64,000 nt of DNA from the NCBI GenBank assembly GCA_900766925.1, contig CAAFXG010000216.1, forward strand, positions 16,211-80,210, written 5' to 3'. The notes under the pieces are model-generated. The model worked only from the letters and a program-made list of their open reading frames with translations, was not told the origin of the DNA and searched no databases. The stretch is from Lachnospiraceae bacterium (GTDB taxonomy: Bacteria > Bacillota > Clostridia > Lachnospirales > Lachnospiraceae). Positions 1 to 8,065 of the stretch are shown here, one piece after another (the stretch's first letter is position 1; each line of letters begins with the position of its first letter). A program made the position numbers and the translations under genes.

Positions 1-1
1 T

Positions 2-172
2 TTTCATTGTCTAAGACATTCCTTTGCCACAAGATGTATTGCAAGAGGAGCTGATGTAAAGAGTGTAAGTGATATATTAGGGCATGCTACGGTTAATACA
101 ACACTTAATATGTATGTACATCCGGGCATGGATGAGAAACGAAAATGCATGGAATTGACAAATATTCTCTGA
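2..172 (+). CDS. Tyrosine recombinase/integrase, C-terminal fragment (cut by window edge)
   Basis: Reading from base 2 gives 56 residues that match the end of a phage-integrase-type tyrosine recombinase. HCLRHSFAT supplies the catalytic H-x-x-R, LGHA supplies the second His box, and the Tyr of NTTLNMYVHP is the expected nucleophile. The fragment ends MELTNIL. The catalytic end is intact, and the start lies outside the window. It would cut and rejoin DNA at a specific site. It lies just upstream of an AT-rich sugar operon on the same strand, so it could mark the edge of an acquired island or act on a nearby invertible segment. Neither role is shown, because no inverted-repeat pair flanks the next promoter in the visible sequence. 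Confidence 0.85.
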   Translation, partial: FHCLRHSFATRCIARGADVKSVSDILGHATVNTTLNMYVHPGMDEKRKCMELTNIL

Positions 173-212
173 AAAATACCATATTTTGTGGTGAAAATAT
201 TGTAAATACAAA

Positions 213-241
213 TTGACAAATAAATTCGCATGATATAGAAT
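213..241 (+). promoter_or_regulatory. Predicted sigma-A promoter for the heptose operon
   Basis: TTGACA (213-218), a 17-base spacer and TAGAAT (236-241) form a near-consensus vegetative promoter. It lies about 100 bases before the first gene at 339. It is the only good promoter seen ahead of the operon, whose genes are then spaced by a few bases or overlap. Confidence 0.6.
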
Positions 242-265
242 TAAGTTAAAATATGTCGAAATAGC

Positions 266-286
266 CCCTATTTAAAAAGAATAGGG
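266..286 (+). terminator. Leader hairpin (possible attenuator)
   Basis: CCCTATT (266-272) pairs perfectly with AATAGGG (280-286) across a 7-base loop, followed by ACCATTTTTC. It lies between the predicted -10 box (236-241) and the start codon at 339, so transcripts of the heptose operon would carry it. The stem is short and the T-run is offset by four bases. It may be a weak attenuator or the relic of the terminator of the upstream recombinase. Confidence 0.35.
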
Positions 287-338
287 ACCATTTTTCTATG
301 ATTATATAATATTTTTTATAAGTGTAGAGGGAGGAAGT

Positions 339-1610
339 ATGAAGGTTGTAATTATGGCTGGTGGTAAAGGTACACGTATCACAGAAATTGCAAGCGATGT
401 GCCAAAACCCATGATTAAAATCAACGGAAAACCTGTGCTTGAATATGAAATTGAAAATTTATGTTCTCAAGGCTATACAGATATACTATTAGTTGTTGGG
501 CATTTAGGTCACATCATACAAGATTATTTTGAAGACGGTTCAAGATGGAACGTAAAAATAGAATATTTTGTAGAAGAAGAACCACTCGGAACCGCAGGTT
601 CATTTTATTACTTAAAAAATATTATCAAGGATGATTTCTTCCTTCTTAATGGTGACGTAATAATGGATATAGACTTTGCCAGAATGGAAAAATATCATCA
701 TACGCATAAAGGCAAGGTAACATTGCTCACTCACCCTAATAACCATCCATATGATAGTGCGTTAATTGTTACTGATGAAAATCACAGGGTCACTAATTGG
801 ATTAACAAAGAGGAACCCAGAACATTTTACAAAAACAGAGTGAATGCAGGCGTTCATATTCTATCTAAGGAAATATTACAAATAATCGAAAAACCGGGTA
901 AATATGATTTGGATAGAGATGTTTTGAAAAAACTTGTAGAGTCAGGTGATGTTTATGCATATGACTCTCCCGAATACATAAAAGATATGGGTACTCCCGA
1001 ACGATTTTACGCTGTATCTAACGACTTAATTTCAGGAAAAATAGCAGCGCGAAATCTCAGAAACAAACAAAAAGCGGTTTTTTTAGATAGAGACGGAACA
1101 ATAAATAAATATAAGGGTTTTATTACTAATCCTTCACAAATCGAGCTAATTCCTGGTGCAGCAACGGCTATAAAAAAAATAAATTCCAGCGGATATCTGG
1201 CAATTATTATAACTAATCAGCCCGTTATCGCAAGAGGAGATTGCTCATTCAAAGAACTAGAGGATATAAACAATACTCTAGAAACACAGCTAGGACATGA
1301 AGGAGCATATATAGACAGCATATTTATATGTCCTCATCACCCTGATAAAGGTTTTGATGGCGAACGGCCGGAATACAAAATTAACTGTTCGTGCAGAAAG
1401 CCAAAACCAGGTTTGATAATCGAAGCAGCCAATCGTTTCAATATAGATTTAAGTCAATCATATATGGTGGGTGATAGTGAGAATGACTTAATAGCCGGTA
1501 ATGCTACCGGCTGTAAAAGTATTTATATTGGTTCAAAAGAAATACAAGATACTGAAATAAAATATGAACAATACAACAATCTTCTACATTTTGTAGACGA
1601 AAGAATATAA
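339..1610 (+). CDS. hddC-gmhB: Fusion: heptose-1-phosphate guanylyltransferase (HddC) + heptose bisphosphate phosphatase (GmhB)
   Basis: This 423-residue protein joins two enzymes of the GDP-heptose pathway. Residues 1 to about 235 are a nucleotidyltransferase with the AGGKGTR signature at 7-13 and LLNGDV for metal binding, as in HddC. Residues about 244-415 are a HAD phosphatase of the GmhB type. DRDGT at 250-254 carries the nucleophile and acid Asp, CRKPKPG carries the basic residue and VGDSEND the C-terminal metal site. Cys331, His333, Cys350 and Cys352 reproduce GmhB's C-x-H...C-x-C zinc loop. The expected job is to remove the 7-phosphate from D-glycero-D-manno-heptose 1,7-bisphosphate and then add GMP from GTP. 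GAGGGAGG precedes the ATG. The kinase HddA follows 13 bases later. Sugar specificity is inferred from the neighbours. Confidence 0.85.
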   Translation: MKVVIMAGGKGTRITEIASDVPKPMIKINGKPVLEYEIENLCSQGYTDILLVVGHLGHIIQDYFEDGSRWNVKIEYFVEEEPLGTAGSFYYLKNIIKDDFFLLNGDVIMDIDFARMEKYHHTHKGKVTLLTHPNNHPYDSALIVTDENHRVTNWINKEEPRTFYKNRVNAGVHILSKEILQIIEKPGKYDLDRDVLKKLVESGDVYAYDSPEYIKDMGTPERFYAVSNDLISGKIAARNLRNKQKAVFLDRDGTINKYKGFITNPSQIELIPGAATAIKKINSSGYLAIIITNQPVIARGDCSFKELEDINNTLETQLGHEGAYIDSIFICPHHPDKGFDGERPEYKINCSCRKPKPGLIIEAANRFNIDLSQSYMVGDSENDLIAGNATGCKSIYIGSKEIQDTEIKYEQYNNLLHFVDERI

Positions 1611-1623
1611 CGGAGGAAAAATT

Positions 1624-2643
1624 ATGGTAATAACTCAAACACCTTTCAGAATGTCATTTTTTGGTGGTGGCACGGATTTTCCTGGTTTTTTTAACGAACA
1701 TGGCGGAAGTGTCATTTCCACAACATTTGACAAATACTGCTATGTAACGGTAAGGCATCTGCCGCGCTTTTTTGATTACTCAAATCAGATTACATACAAC
1801 ATAATTGAACGTACAAATACTGCCGACGAGATAGAACACCCCGCAGTTCGTGAAGCAATGAAATATCTGGATATGCACGAATTAAGAGTTGTTTATGAGG
1901 CAGATCTTCCTGCACGTTCAGGTTTGGGTACCAGCAGTTCCTTTGCAGTAGGAATGCTAAATGCCTTTTATGCACTAAAAGGCAAATATGTTGATAAGAG
2001 AAAATTAGCTGATGACGCAATCTATCTTGAAAGAGTTCTCTGTAATGAAAGTGGCGGTATACAAGATCAAATTGCCGCTTCATATGGTGGTTTTAATCGT
2101 ATTGATTTTAGTTCGGATGGATATACAGTTCGGCCAGTAGTTATTTCGCAAGATCGCAAAAAAACATTAAATAATAATCTAATGCTGTTTTTTACAGGTT
2201 TCGCACGTTTTTCAAGCGACATCGCTCAAAAACAGGAAAAAGCAACAAAAGATAAAGTTAAAGAGCTTTTAACAATGAAAGCATTGGTAGATGATGCAGA
2301 AAAAATATTAACATCAAAAACCGATTTAGCAGAATTGGGTAAACTATTAGATTATACATGGAAGCTTAAACGAGGAATTACAAGTAGTATATCTAGTAAT
2401 GATATTGACAATTTGTATCAAAAGGCGATAAGCGCCGGTGCTATTGGTGGAAAATTATTAGGTGCCGGTGGTGGTGGTTTCATGCTCTTTTATGTCGAGC
2501 CAGATAAGCAAAATGCAGTAAAGGAAGCATTGAAAGATTTATTATACGTACCTTTTGAATTTGAAAATGGTGGAACGCGAATTATGTATTACAAATCAGA
2601 ATTTTTTGATTTAGAAAACGTAAAAGAAGGCAAATTAGTTTAA
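1624..2643 (+). CDS. hddA: D-glycero-alpha-D-manno-heptose-7-phosphate kinase (GHMP family)
   Basis: 339 residues, the usual length of HddA. The N-terminus (TPFRMSFFGGGTDFP) is typical of HddA-type sugar kinases. GLGTSSS at 100-106 is the GHMP phosphate-binding loop, and GAGGGGFMLFY near residue 280 is GHMP motif 3. It should phosphorylate heptose 7-phosphate at C1, the step between GmhA (5332) and the fused phosphatase/guanylyltransferase encoded just upstream. Both neighbours are within 15 bases, so the genes are almost certainly co-transcribed. A fucokinase-like GHMP enzyme is the main alternative, but the cluster makes HddA much likelier. Confidence 0.88.
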   Translation: MVITQTPFRMSFFGGGTDFPGFFNEHGGSVISTTFDKYCYVTVRHLPRFFDYSNQITYNIIERTNTADEIEHPAVREAMKYLDMHELRVVYEADLPARSGLGTSSSFAVGMLNAFYALKGKYVDKRKLADDAIYLERVLCNESGGIQDQIAASYGGFNRIDFSSDGYTVRPVVISQDRKKTLNNNLMLFFTGFARFSSDIAQKQEKATKDKVKELLTMKALVDDAEKILTSKTDLAELGKLLDYTWKLKRGITSSISSNDIDNLYQKAISAGAIGGKLLGAGGGGFMLFYVEPDKQNAVKEALKDLLYVPFEFENGGTRIMYYKSEFFDLENVKEGKLV

Positions 2644-2657
2644 GGAGGTAATTTATA

Positions 2658-3695
2658 ATGAGCAAAAAAGCATTAATAACAGGTATTACAGGAATGGTCG
2701 GATCACATCTTTGTGATTATTTACTAGAAAACACAGATTGGGATATATATGGTGTATGCCGTTGGAGAAGTCCTTTAGATAATGTTCAGCATTTACTTGA
2801 CAGAGTAAACAAAAAAGATCGAGTTTTCTTTGAATATGCTGATTTAAACGATCAGGTTTCATTGTTACATGTAACCCAACAAATCAAACCTGACTACATA
2901 TTCCATTTGGCAGCGCAAAGCTATCCTCTTACCAGCTTTACTGCACCAATAGATACAATGAACACAAATATTCTTGGAACATCAAGACTTTTAGAAGCAG
3001 TAAGAATAGTAATGGATTCCGACGATACATATAAACCTGTTATACATGTATGTGCATCTTCAGAAGTTTTCGGTAAAATTCCTGCAGACAAGAAACCAGA
3101 AGAAGGTATTAATGAGGAATGTCCTTTCCACCCTGCTTCTCCATATGCAATATCAAAGGTAGGAACGGATTTACTGGGTAGATACTATGCAGAAGCATTT
3201 AACATGACTGTAATGACAACTAGAATGTTTACTCATACCGGACCAAGGCGTGGAGATGTATTCCATGAATCAACATTTGCAAAACAAATTGCAATGATTG
3301 AAGCTGGTATGATTCCACCTGTGGTTAAGGTAGGCAACCTTAAATCTCTCAGAACTTATGCAGATGTTCGTGATGCCGTTCGTGCATACTATATGCTTGT
3401 TACCTGTAATCCTGTTGCAGGCGAGTACTACAACATTGGTGGCTCATATACATGTGAAGTAGGTGATACCCTTAACACATTAATTTCTATGTCGACAATG
3501 AAAGATCAAATAAAAGTTGAAGTGGATCCAGAAAGACTTAGACCAATAGATGCTGACTTACAAATACCTGATTGCCGAAAATTCAAAGCACATACAGGCT
3601 GGGAACCAGAAATCACATTTGAGCAAACAATGAGTGACCTACTTAACTATTGGAGAGAACGCGTTCAGAATGGAACTGAATTTTTAACAAGATAA
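2658..3695 (+). CDS. GDP-sugar 4,6-dehydratase (GDP-mannose/GDP-heptose dehydratase-like SDR)
   Basis: 345-residue extended short-chain dehydrogenase. GITGMVGS at 9-16 is the NAD(P) loop. SSEVFG at 134-139 and Tyr163-x3-Lys167 (SPYAISK) are the catalytic residues, and the NTRMFTH-like and RRGDVFHES segments resemble the GDP-binding part of GDP-mannose 4,6-dehydratases. In this operon the likely substrate is GDP-D-glycero-D-manno-heptose, giving the 4-keto-6-deoxy sugar as in Yersinia DmhA or Campylobacter heptose-modifying dehydratases. The family assignment is firm. The heptose specificity is inferred from context, and GDP-mannose remains possible. AAGGAGG gives a strong ribosome binding site. 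Confidence 0.78.
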   Translation: MSKKALITGITGMVGSHLCDYLLENTDWDIYGVCRWRSPLDNVQHLLDRVNKKDRVFFEYADLNDQVSLLHVTQQIKPDYIFHLAAQSYPLTSFTAPIDTMNTNILGTSRLLEAVRIVMDSDDTYKPVIHVCASSEVFGKIPADKKPEEGINEECPFHPASPYAISKVGTDLLGRYYAEAFNMTVMTTRMFTHTGPRRGDVFHESTFAKQIAMIEAGMIPPVVKVGNLKSLRTYADVRDAVRAYYMLVTCNPVAGEYYNIGGSYTCEVGDTLNTLISMSTMKDQIKVEVDPERLRPIDADLQIPDCRKFKAHTGWEPEITFEQTMSDLLNYWRERVQNGTEFLTR

Positions 3696-3711
3696 TTGGA
3701 GGAATTTCAGC

Positions 3712-4959
3712 ATGAAGATTGCAATATTAGGAGCGGGGGTTTCCGGACTCACAGCAGCAAGATTATTAAAGGATAAGGGTCACGATGTCACTATCTACGA
3801 AAAGGAATCTACTATAGGTGGACTTGCAAGAACAAGATTTACAGATGGCTACCTTTATGATCCATATGGTGGGCATATATTTAATTCAAAGCATAAAGAG
3901 GTTGTAGATTGGGTATTTTCCATCCTTCCAAAAGAGAATTGGCAATTTACCGAAAGAAATGCAAAAATATTTTTTAATGGAAAATATGTCTCATATCCTT
4001 TCGAACTATCACTTTGCGAATTGGATATTGAAGATGCAGTTGAATGCGTTCACGATTTTATTTTATCTAAAGAAGGTCCTGAACCAACCAATTTCAAAGA
4101 CTGGCTGACATGGAATTTCGGAAAAGGAATTGCAGACTATTATATGATTCCGTATAACGAAAAGATATGGGCATATCCATTAGAAGATATGGAAACAAAG
4201 TGGATGCAGGGTAAAATGCCACTTCCTACCAAAAAAGAAATGATTCATTCCATGCTACTTAAGAATCCAACAGAGCGTAAAATGCCCCATTCGACCTTTT
4301 ATTATCCATTAAAAGGTGGTATACAAACAATGGTTGATGCTATTGCTGCCGGATTAGACATTAGATGCGACTACAGCATAAGTCGTATTGAAAAAATTGG
4401 TAATGTATGGAGTATAAACGGAAGTGGTTCTTATGACAGAATAATATCTACCATCCCTTTACCTGAATTACCTTATATCATGCAACTTCCAGAAGCTGTA
4501 ATTAACCATATAAATGGTCTTAAATACAATAGTCTTACTACAGTTTTATTCAATTGCCCAAAGACAGATATAACATGGTTATATATCCCTTCACATGATT
4601 ACAAATCTCATCGTGTTGGATACCAAAGTGCCCTAACACCTTATGCATGTCCAACTCAGAACGAAGGTTGCGGTTCTTTGGAAATAATTGGTGACAAGTT
4701 TGATATAGATGAAAGCTTCGCTTCGAAATCAAACATATTACCTAAAGAGCTCGGTTTTTCTAAGGTTATAGATCATGAATTTACAAAGTACGCATATGTA
4801 ATTCACGACATACATTACAGAGAAAATGTAAGCTTTATCAAAGATTATTTCCAAAAAGATTCCAGTTTCAGACTTTTGGGTCGCTGGGGCACTTGGAACT
4901 ATAAGAACATGGATTTATGCATGTTAGATGCAATGGAGCTCGTAAAGGAGATGCTGTAG
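3712..4959 (+). CDS. UDP-galactopyranose-mutase-like flavoprotein (candidate sugar pyranose/furanose mutase)
   Basis: 415 residues. A Rossmann FAD site (GAGVSG, 7-12) is followed by ESTIGGLART. YGGHIFNSKHKEV at 52-64 lines up with the YGPHIFHT region of UDP-galactopyranose mutase (Glf). Near the C-terminus GRWGTWNYKNMD (390-401) lines up with Glf's GR-G-Y-Y-DMD flavin loop. YPLKGGIQTMV is closer to general NAD/FAD amine-oxidase-like proteins. It is therefore a divergent mutase-type flavoenzyme rather than a plain Glf. Between a GDP-sugar dehydratase and a cupin epimerase, it is a reasonable candidate for turning a GDP-heptopyranose into a furanose. Other FAD oxidoreductase roles cannot be excluded. 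Confidence 0.6.
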   Translation: MKIAILGAGVSGLTAARLLKDKGHDVTIYEKESTIGGLARTRFTDGYLYDPYGGHIFNSKHKEVVDWVFSILPKENWQFTERNAKIFFNGKYVSYPFELSLCELDIEDAVECVHDFILSKEGPEPTNFKDWLTWNFGKGIADYYMIPYNEKIWAYPLEDMETKWMQGKMPLPTKKEMIHSMLLKNPTERKMPHSTFYYPLKGGIQTMVDAIAAGLDIRCDYSISRIEKIGNVWSINGSGSYDRIISTIPLPELPYIMQLPEAVINHINGLKYNSLTTVLFNCPKTDITWLYIPSHDYKSHRVGYQSALTPYACPTQNEGCGSLEIIGDKFDIDESFASKSNILPKELGFSKVIDHEFTKYAYVIHDIHYRENVSFIKDYFQKDSSFRLLGRWGTWNYKNMDLCMLDAMELVKEML

Positions 4960-4960
4960 T

Positions 4961-5320
4961 ATGCTTATCGAAATTATTGAACCTGACTTCTCATTTAAAG
5001 ATGAACGAGGTAGTCTTACCCAATTAGTGCACAAAGGCTTTAATCAGTTTAATGTAATATTTTCTAAAAAAAATGTTTTACGTGGAGATCATTACCACAA
5101 GGAAAACAGGGAAGGCTTCTACATTATGACCGGACGCCTAAAATTAATTGTATCAAAAGGTACCCAGCAGGAAGAGTATATTTTCAAACCAGGGGATATG
5201 TTTATTATCCCGCCTTACGTTATGCATAGTTTCTTTTACGAAGAAGACACGTGGCTTGCAAGTATGTACGACATTGGTGTTGAACACGAGAACGGAACAA
5301 AGGACATCTACACAGAGTAA
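4961..5320 (+). CDS. RmlC-like cupin, probable sugar-nucleotide epimerase or isomerase
   Basis: A 119-residue single-domain cupin. His44, His46 and Glu50 (RGDHYHKENRE) form cupin motif 1, and PGDMFIIPPYVMHSF carries motif 2 with its His. The opening FKDERGSLTQLV is shared with WxcM/FdtA-like sugar ketoisomerases and RmlC relatives. At 119 residues it is shorter than true RmlC (compare the 196-residue rfbC at 49380). It starts one base after the stop of the mutase-like gene, so the two are translationally coupled. It probably epimerises or isomerises the 4-keto sugar made by the dehydratase at 2658. The exact carbon is unknown. Confidence 0.65.
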   Translation: MLIEIIEPDFSFKDERGSLTQLVHKGFNQFNVIFSKKNVLRGDHYHKENREGFYIMTGRLKLIVSKGTQQEEYIFKPGDMFIIPPYVMHSFFYEEDTWLASMYDIGVEHENGTKDIYTE

Positions 5321-5331
5321 AGGGGATAGAT

Positions 5332-5988
5332 ATGAATAATAAGTTTAGTACACCTGAAAATATTTTTAAAGAATTACTATGTCGTTATCCGATTTTAAAC
5401 GAATGCAGTAATGCTATTTTATCTGCTTATGACTTAATAAAAAAAATGTATGAAGAAAACGGTACTTTATTTGTCGCAGGAAATGGCGGAAGCGCTGCGG
5501 ACAGCGAGCATATTGTCGGAGAACTGATGAAGTCGTTTATGGCCAAGCGAACTATTGATACTTCAACCCAAGGCACTCTCGAAGAAATGTTCTCTGATGA
5601 TGCCAATAATTTACTTATGGCTTTAGAAGGAGGCTTGCCAGCAGTATCTCTTCCTTCGCTTGTGGCACTTTCAACCGCTATTTCTAACGACGTTAACGGT
5701 GAGTATATCTTTGCACAATCATTGTATTCAGCTAGTAAAAAAGGGGACTTGTTTTTAGGTATAAGTACATCCGGTAATTCTAGAAATATAGTAAACGCTA
5801 TGATGGTTGCAAAAGCAAAGGGCTTATACACATTAGGTTTAACAGGAAAAAAAGATTGTAAATTAGATCATATGTGCGATGTTGTCATTCATGTGCCTGA
5901 AACAGAAACCTTTAAAATTCAGGAGTTACATCTTCCTGTTTATCATGCTCTATGTGCAATGCTAGAATCACACTTTTTTGGAGAATAG
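5332..5988 (+). CDS. gmhA: Sedoheptulose-7-phosphate isomerase
   Basis: 218-residue SIS-domain protein. GNGGSAADSEHIVGE (50-64) holds the phosphate loop and the Ser54, Asp57, His60 and Glu64 cluster typical of GmhA. SGNSRN is the second phosphate-binding turn and ELHLPVYHALC supplies the catalytic His region. GmhA converts sedoheptulose 7-phosphate to D-glycero-D-manno-heptose 7-phosphate, the entry step of the pathway completed by hddA and the hddC-gmhB fusion. A 20-residue insertion (about 75-95, RTIDTSTQGTLEEM) lies in the region that varies among GmhA proteins. This is one of the most secure calls in the operon. Confidence 0.92.
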   Translation: MNNKFSTPENIFKELLCRYPILNECSNAILSAYDLIKKMYEENGTLFVAGNGGSAADSEHIVGELMKSFMAKRTIDTSTQGTLEEMFSDDANNLLMALEGGLPAVSLPSLVALSTAISNDVNGEYIFAQSLYSASKKGDLFLGISTSGNSRNIVNAMMVAKAKGLYTLGLTGKKDCKLDHMCDVVIHVPETETFKIQELHLPVYHALCAMLESHFFGE

Positions 5989-6000
5989 GATGGTTTTATT

Positions 6001-6882
6001 ATGTATTTAGTAATAGGCGGAAACGGATATTTAGGAAACTATATAATCAAGAGCATTTTAGATAATACAACAGACTCAATAATTGCAACAGCACGTACCA
6101 CTTCTGCTCTTACCAATACCGACAGACTAATCTGGACAGCTTGTGATATTACAGATGAAAACAAATTTGATTTATTAGTTGATACAGTAAAAGACAAAGC
6201 AAATTTAAAGGTTATATTTTTAGCTGCATTTCATCATCCTGATAAGGTGGCAGAAAATCCACAATATGCATGGAATATCAATGTTACAACCCTATCCAAG
6301 TGTATAAATAAATTATTTTTTGCGAATAAATTATTTTACGCATCAACAGATAGTGTATACGGTAATAGTTTAAACAATTACCATTTTAATGAAAACGATA
6401 GTTTAAATCCAGTAAATGTTTACGGAAAAAATAAAGCAGCTGCTGAGGCAATTGTTAAATATTACGGCTTTAATGTCATAAGATATCCGTTTTTAATTGC
6501 GCCTAGTCTCGTGTCCGGCAAAAAGCACTTTTTTGACAATTTAGTAGATGATCTTAAGCAAGGAAAACAGATAGAAATGTTTGCCGACTCGTATCGCTCA
6601 TCATTAAACTTTAAAACTGCTGCAGATATTCTTATACAACTATGTGAATCAAAACAAGATATACCAAATACTTTGAATATATGTGGTGATGCTGACTTAT
6701 CCAAATACGATATCGGGCTTATGATTGCAAGTAAATTAGGTGTAGACCAATCACTTGTTAAGCCTATACTTATGACTGACAATATTGACATATTTAAAAG
6801 TGCAAGAGCTACATCTACCCTTATGGACAATACTCTTGTAAAAAAAGTACTTAATTTAGATCATATACAATTTGAAATATAG
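6001..6882 (+). CDS. NAD(P)-dependent sugar reductase/epimerase (RmlD-like SDR)
   Basis: 293 residues. GGNGYLG at 6-12 is the dinucleotide loop. Ser/Thr near 115-116 (ASTDSVYG) and Tyr141-x3-Lys145 (VYGKNK) form the SDR catalytic set, and the overall length fits dTDP-4-dehydrorhamnose reductase (RmlD) relatives. In this operon it is the obvious candidate for reducing the 4-keto group of the GDP-6-deoxy-heptose intermediate. It could in principle serve as the RmlD missing from the rfb cluster about 43 kb away, but its company makes that less likely. No regulatory signal separates it from gmhA, 12 bases upstream. Confidence 0.68.
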   Translation: MYLVIGGNGYLGNYIIKSILDNTTDSIIATARTTSALTNTDRLIWTACDITDENKFDLLVDTVKDKANLKVIFLAAFHHPDKVAENPQYAWNINVTTLSKCINKLFFANKLFYASTDSVYGNSLNNYHFNENDSLNPVNVYGKNKAAAEAIVKYYGFNVIRYPFLIAPSLVSGKKHFFDNLVDDLKQGKQIEMFADSYRSSLNFKTAADILIQLCESKQDIPNTLNICGDADLSKYDIGLMIASKLGVDQSLVKPILMTDNIDIFKSARATSTLMDNTLVKKVLNLDHIQFEI

Positions 6883-6895
6883 CTTGAGGTGAATT

Positions 6896-7663
6896 ATGAA
6901 AAAATTTGAATCTGTCTCCATTCTACTTCCAACACTAAATGAAACTTTTTCGTTTATCCAAACCGTAGAAATAATTTTAGATGAATGTAAAAAACAAGAT
7001 ATATGTGAATTCATAGCTATTGTTTGTGATAGAACCGAAAAAGAAAGCTTAACTGCAATTAATAAAGCAAAAGCATACTCTGAAAGCAAAGGTGTCCCTC
7101 TACATATTTTATACCAGACACATCCTTTTGCCGGAGGTGCTGTGCAAGATGGTATGAATTATGCGAAAGGAAGCCATACAATTATGATGGCACCTGATTT
7201 AGAAACAGATCCACATAATGTAAAGGACTTTATTGCTATGGCAAAAAAATATCCGGCAGATATGATTACCGCCTCACGCTGGATAAATAAAGGTAGCTTT
7301 GACGGATATAATAAAACCAAATATGTTTTAAACTTCTTGTTCCAAAAAATATTTTCAGCATTTTACAGAGTGAAATTAACTGATATTACTTTTGGTTATA
7401 GACTTGCTCCAACAAAATTATTTCAAGCTATTTCTTGGGAAGAAATGAAACATCCATTTTTTTTAGAAACTGCATTAAAACCCATTTGTCTGGGTGTGAA
7501 AATACATGAAATTCCATCTGATTGGGCGGCAAGACAGGAAGGCGAATCTCAGAATTCACTTGCGCAAACATTTAAATATTTAAAAATAGCGTTCAAGGTA
7601 AAATTTGAAAGAAAAAGTAAGATGCTTAAGGATGGAATAAATGTTAAAGAAATTATTTGTTAA
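6896..7663 (+). CDS. GT2 glycosyltransferase, polyprenyl-phosphate sugar synthase-like
   Basis: 255 residues with a GT-A fold of the dolichol-phosphate-mannose synthase type. ILLPTLNE opens the domain, MAPDLETDP (D101...D105) is the metal-binding motif, and ITASRW matches the GSR-type acceptor loop. It lacks the C-terminal membrane helices of CsbB or GtrB. The family moves a sugar from a nucleotide donor (GDP-mannose in the prototype) to polyprenyl phosphate on the cytoplasmic face. Because the operon makes a GDP-heptose derivative and the next genes encode a GtrA and a YfhO-like protein, the likely product is undecaprenyl-phosphate-linked heptose. The substrate is inferred. Confidence 0.75.
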   Translation: MKKFESVSILLPTLNETFSFIQTVEIILDECKKQDICEFIAIVCDRTEKESLTAINKAKAYSESKGVPLHILYQTHPFAGGAVQDGMNYAKGSHTIMMAPDLETDPHNVKDFIAMAKKYPADMITASRWINKGSFDGYNKTKYVLNFLFQKIFSAFYRVKLTDITFGYRLAPTKLFQAISWEEMKHPFFLETALKPICLGVKIHEIPSDWAARQEGESQNSLAQTFKYLKIAFKVKFERKSKMLKDGINVKEIIC

Positions 7664-8045
7664 ATATAAAGAATTAATATTATATGCGATATTTGGTGGT
7701 GGCGCAACACTGATTAATATTGTCTGCTTCAAATTATTTGACGATGCATTGAACACTTCTTATATTGTAGCAAACGTTCTAGCTTGGCTTGCTGCATTTA
7801 TTTTTGCATTTATAACAAATAAACTATGGGTTTTTGAAAGCAAGGATTGTAAGAGCAAAAAAGCCATCAAAGAAATGTTAGAATTCTTAATAGCCCGATT
7901 AGTTACATTGGTTATTGACACATTTTTAATGTGGTTATTCATTCAGGTACTTATTTGGAATAAACTTTTTGCAAAAATAATTGTGAATGTTATTGTAATT
8001 ATAATTAACTATGTTGCAAGTAAGTTTTGGATATTTAAAAAGTAG
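7641..8045 (+). CDS. GtrA-family membrane protein (lipid-linked sugar flippase candidate)
   Basis: 134 residues with four hydrophobic segments (about 11-31, 37-57, 77-98, 108-128), the standard GtrA/GtcA topology. It opens LLKYAIFGG-like (ELILYAIFGGGATLIN) and has the conserved FAFITNKLWVF segment after helix 2. Its start overlaps the GT2 gene by 23 bases, with AAGGA eight bases before the ATG, so translation is coupled. GtrA proteins are thought to move polyprenyl-phosphate sugars across the membrane for a GT-C enzyme. The order GT2-GtrA-large membrane protein is that of three-component glycosylation systems (CsbB/GtcA/YfhO). Confidence 0.82.
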   Translation: MLKKLFVKYKELILYAIFGGGATLINIVCFKLFDDALNTSYIVANVLAWLAAFIFAFITNKLWVFESKDCKSKKAIKEMLEFLIARLVTLVIDTFLMWLFIQVLIWNKLFAKIIVNVIVIIINYVASKFWIFKK

Positions 8046-8065
8046 AACTAGAGGTATTGCAAATA

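Noticed and set aside
173..338. Invertible promoter controlled by the upstream recombinase
   Set aside because: The promoter at 213-241 is good, but I found no inverted-repeat pair flanking it in the visible sequence.
3712..4959. Calling this gene glf outright
   Set aside because: Only two short regions resemble Glf and the operon makes GDP-sugars, so only a mutase-like label is justified.
6001..6882. Calling this gene rfbD
   Set aside because: It is RmlD-like, but it lies between gmhA and a polyprenyl GT2 in a GDP-heptose operon, so a dTDP-rhamnose role is not supported.
8057..8065. TTG start for the YfhO-like gene
   Set aside because: The GAGGT site ends one or two bases before this TTG; the ATG at 8066 has normal spacing.
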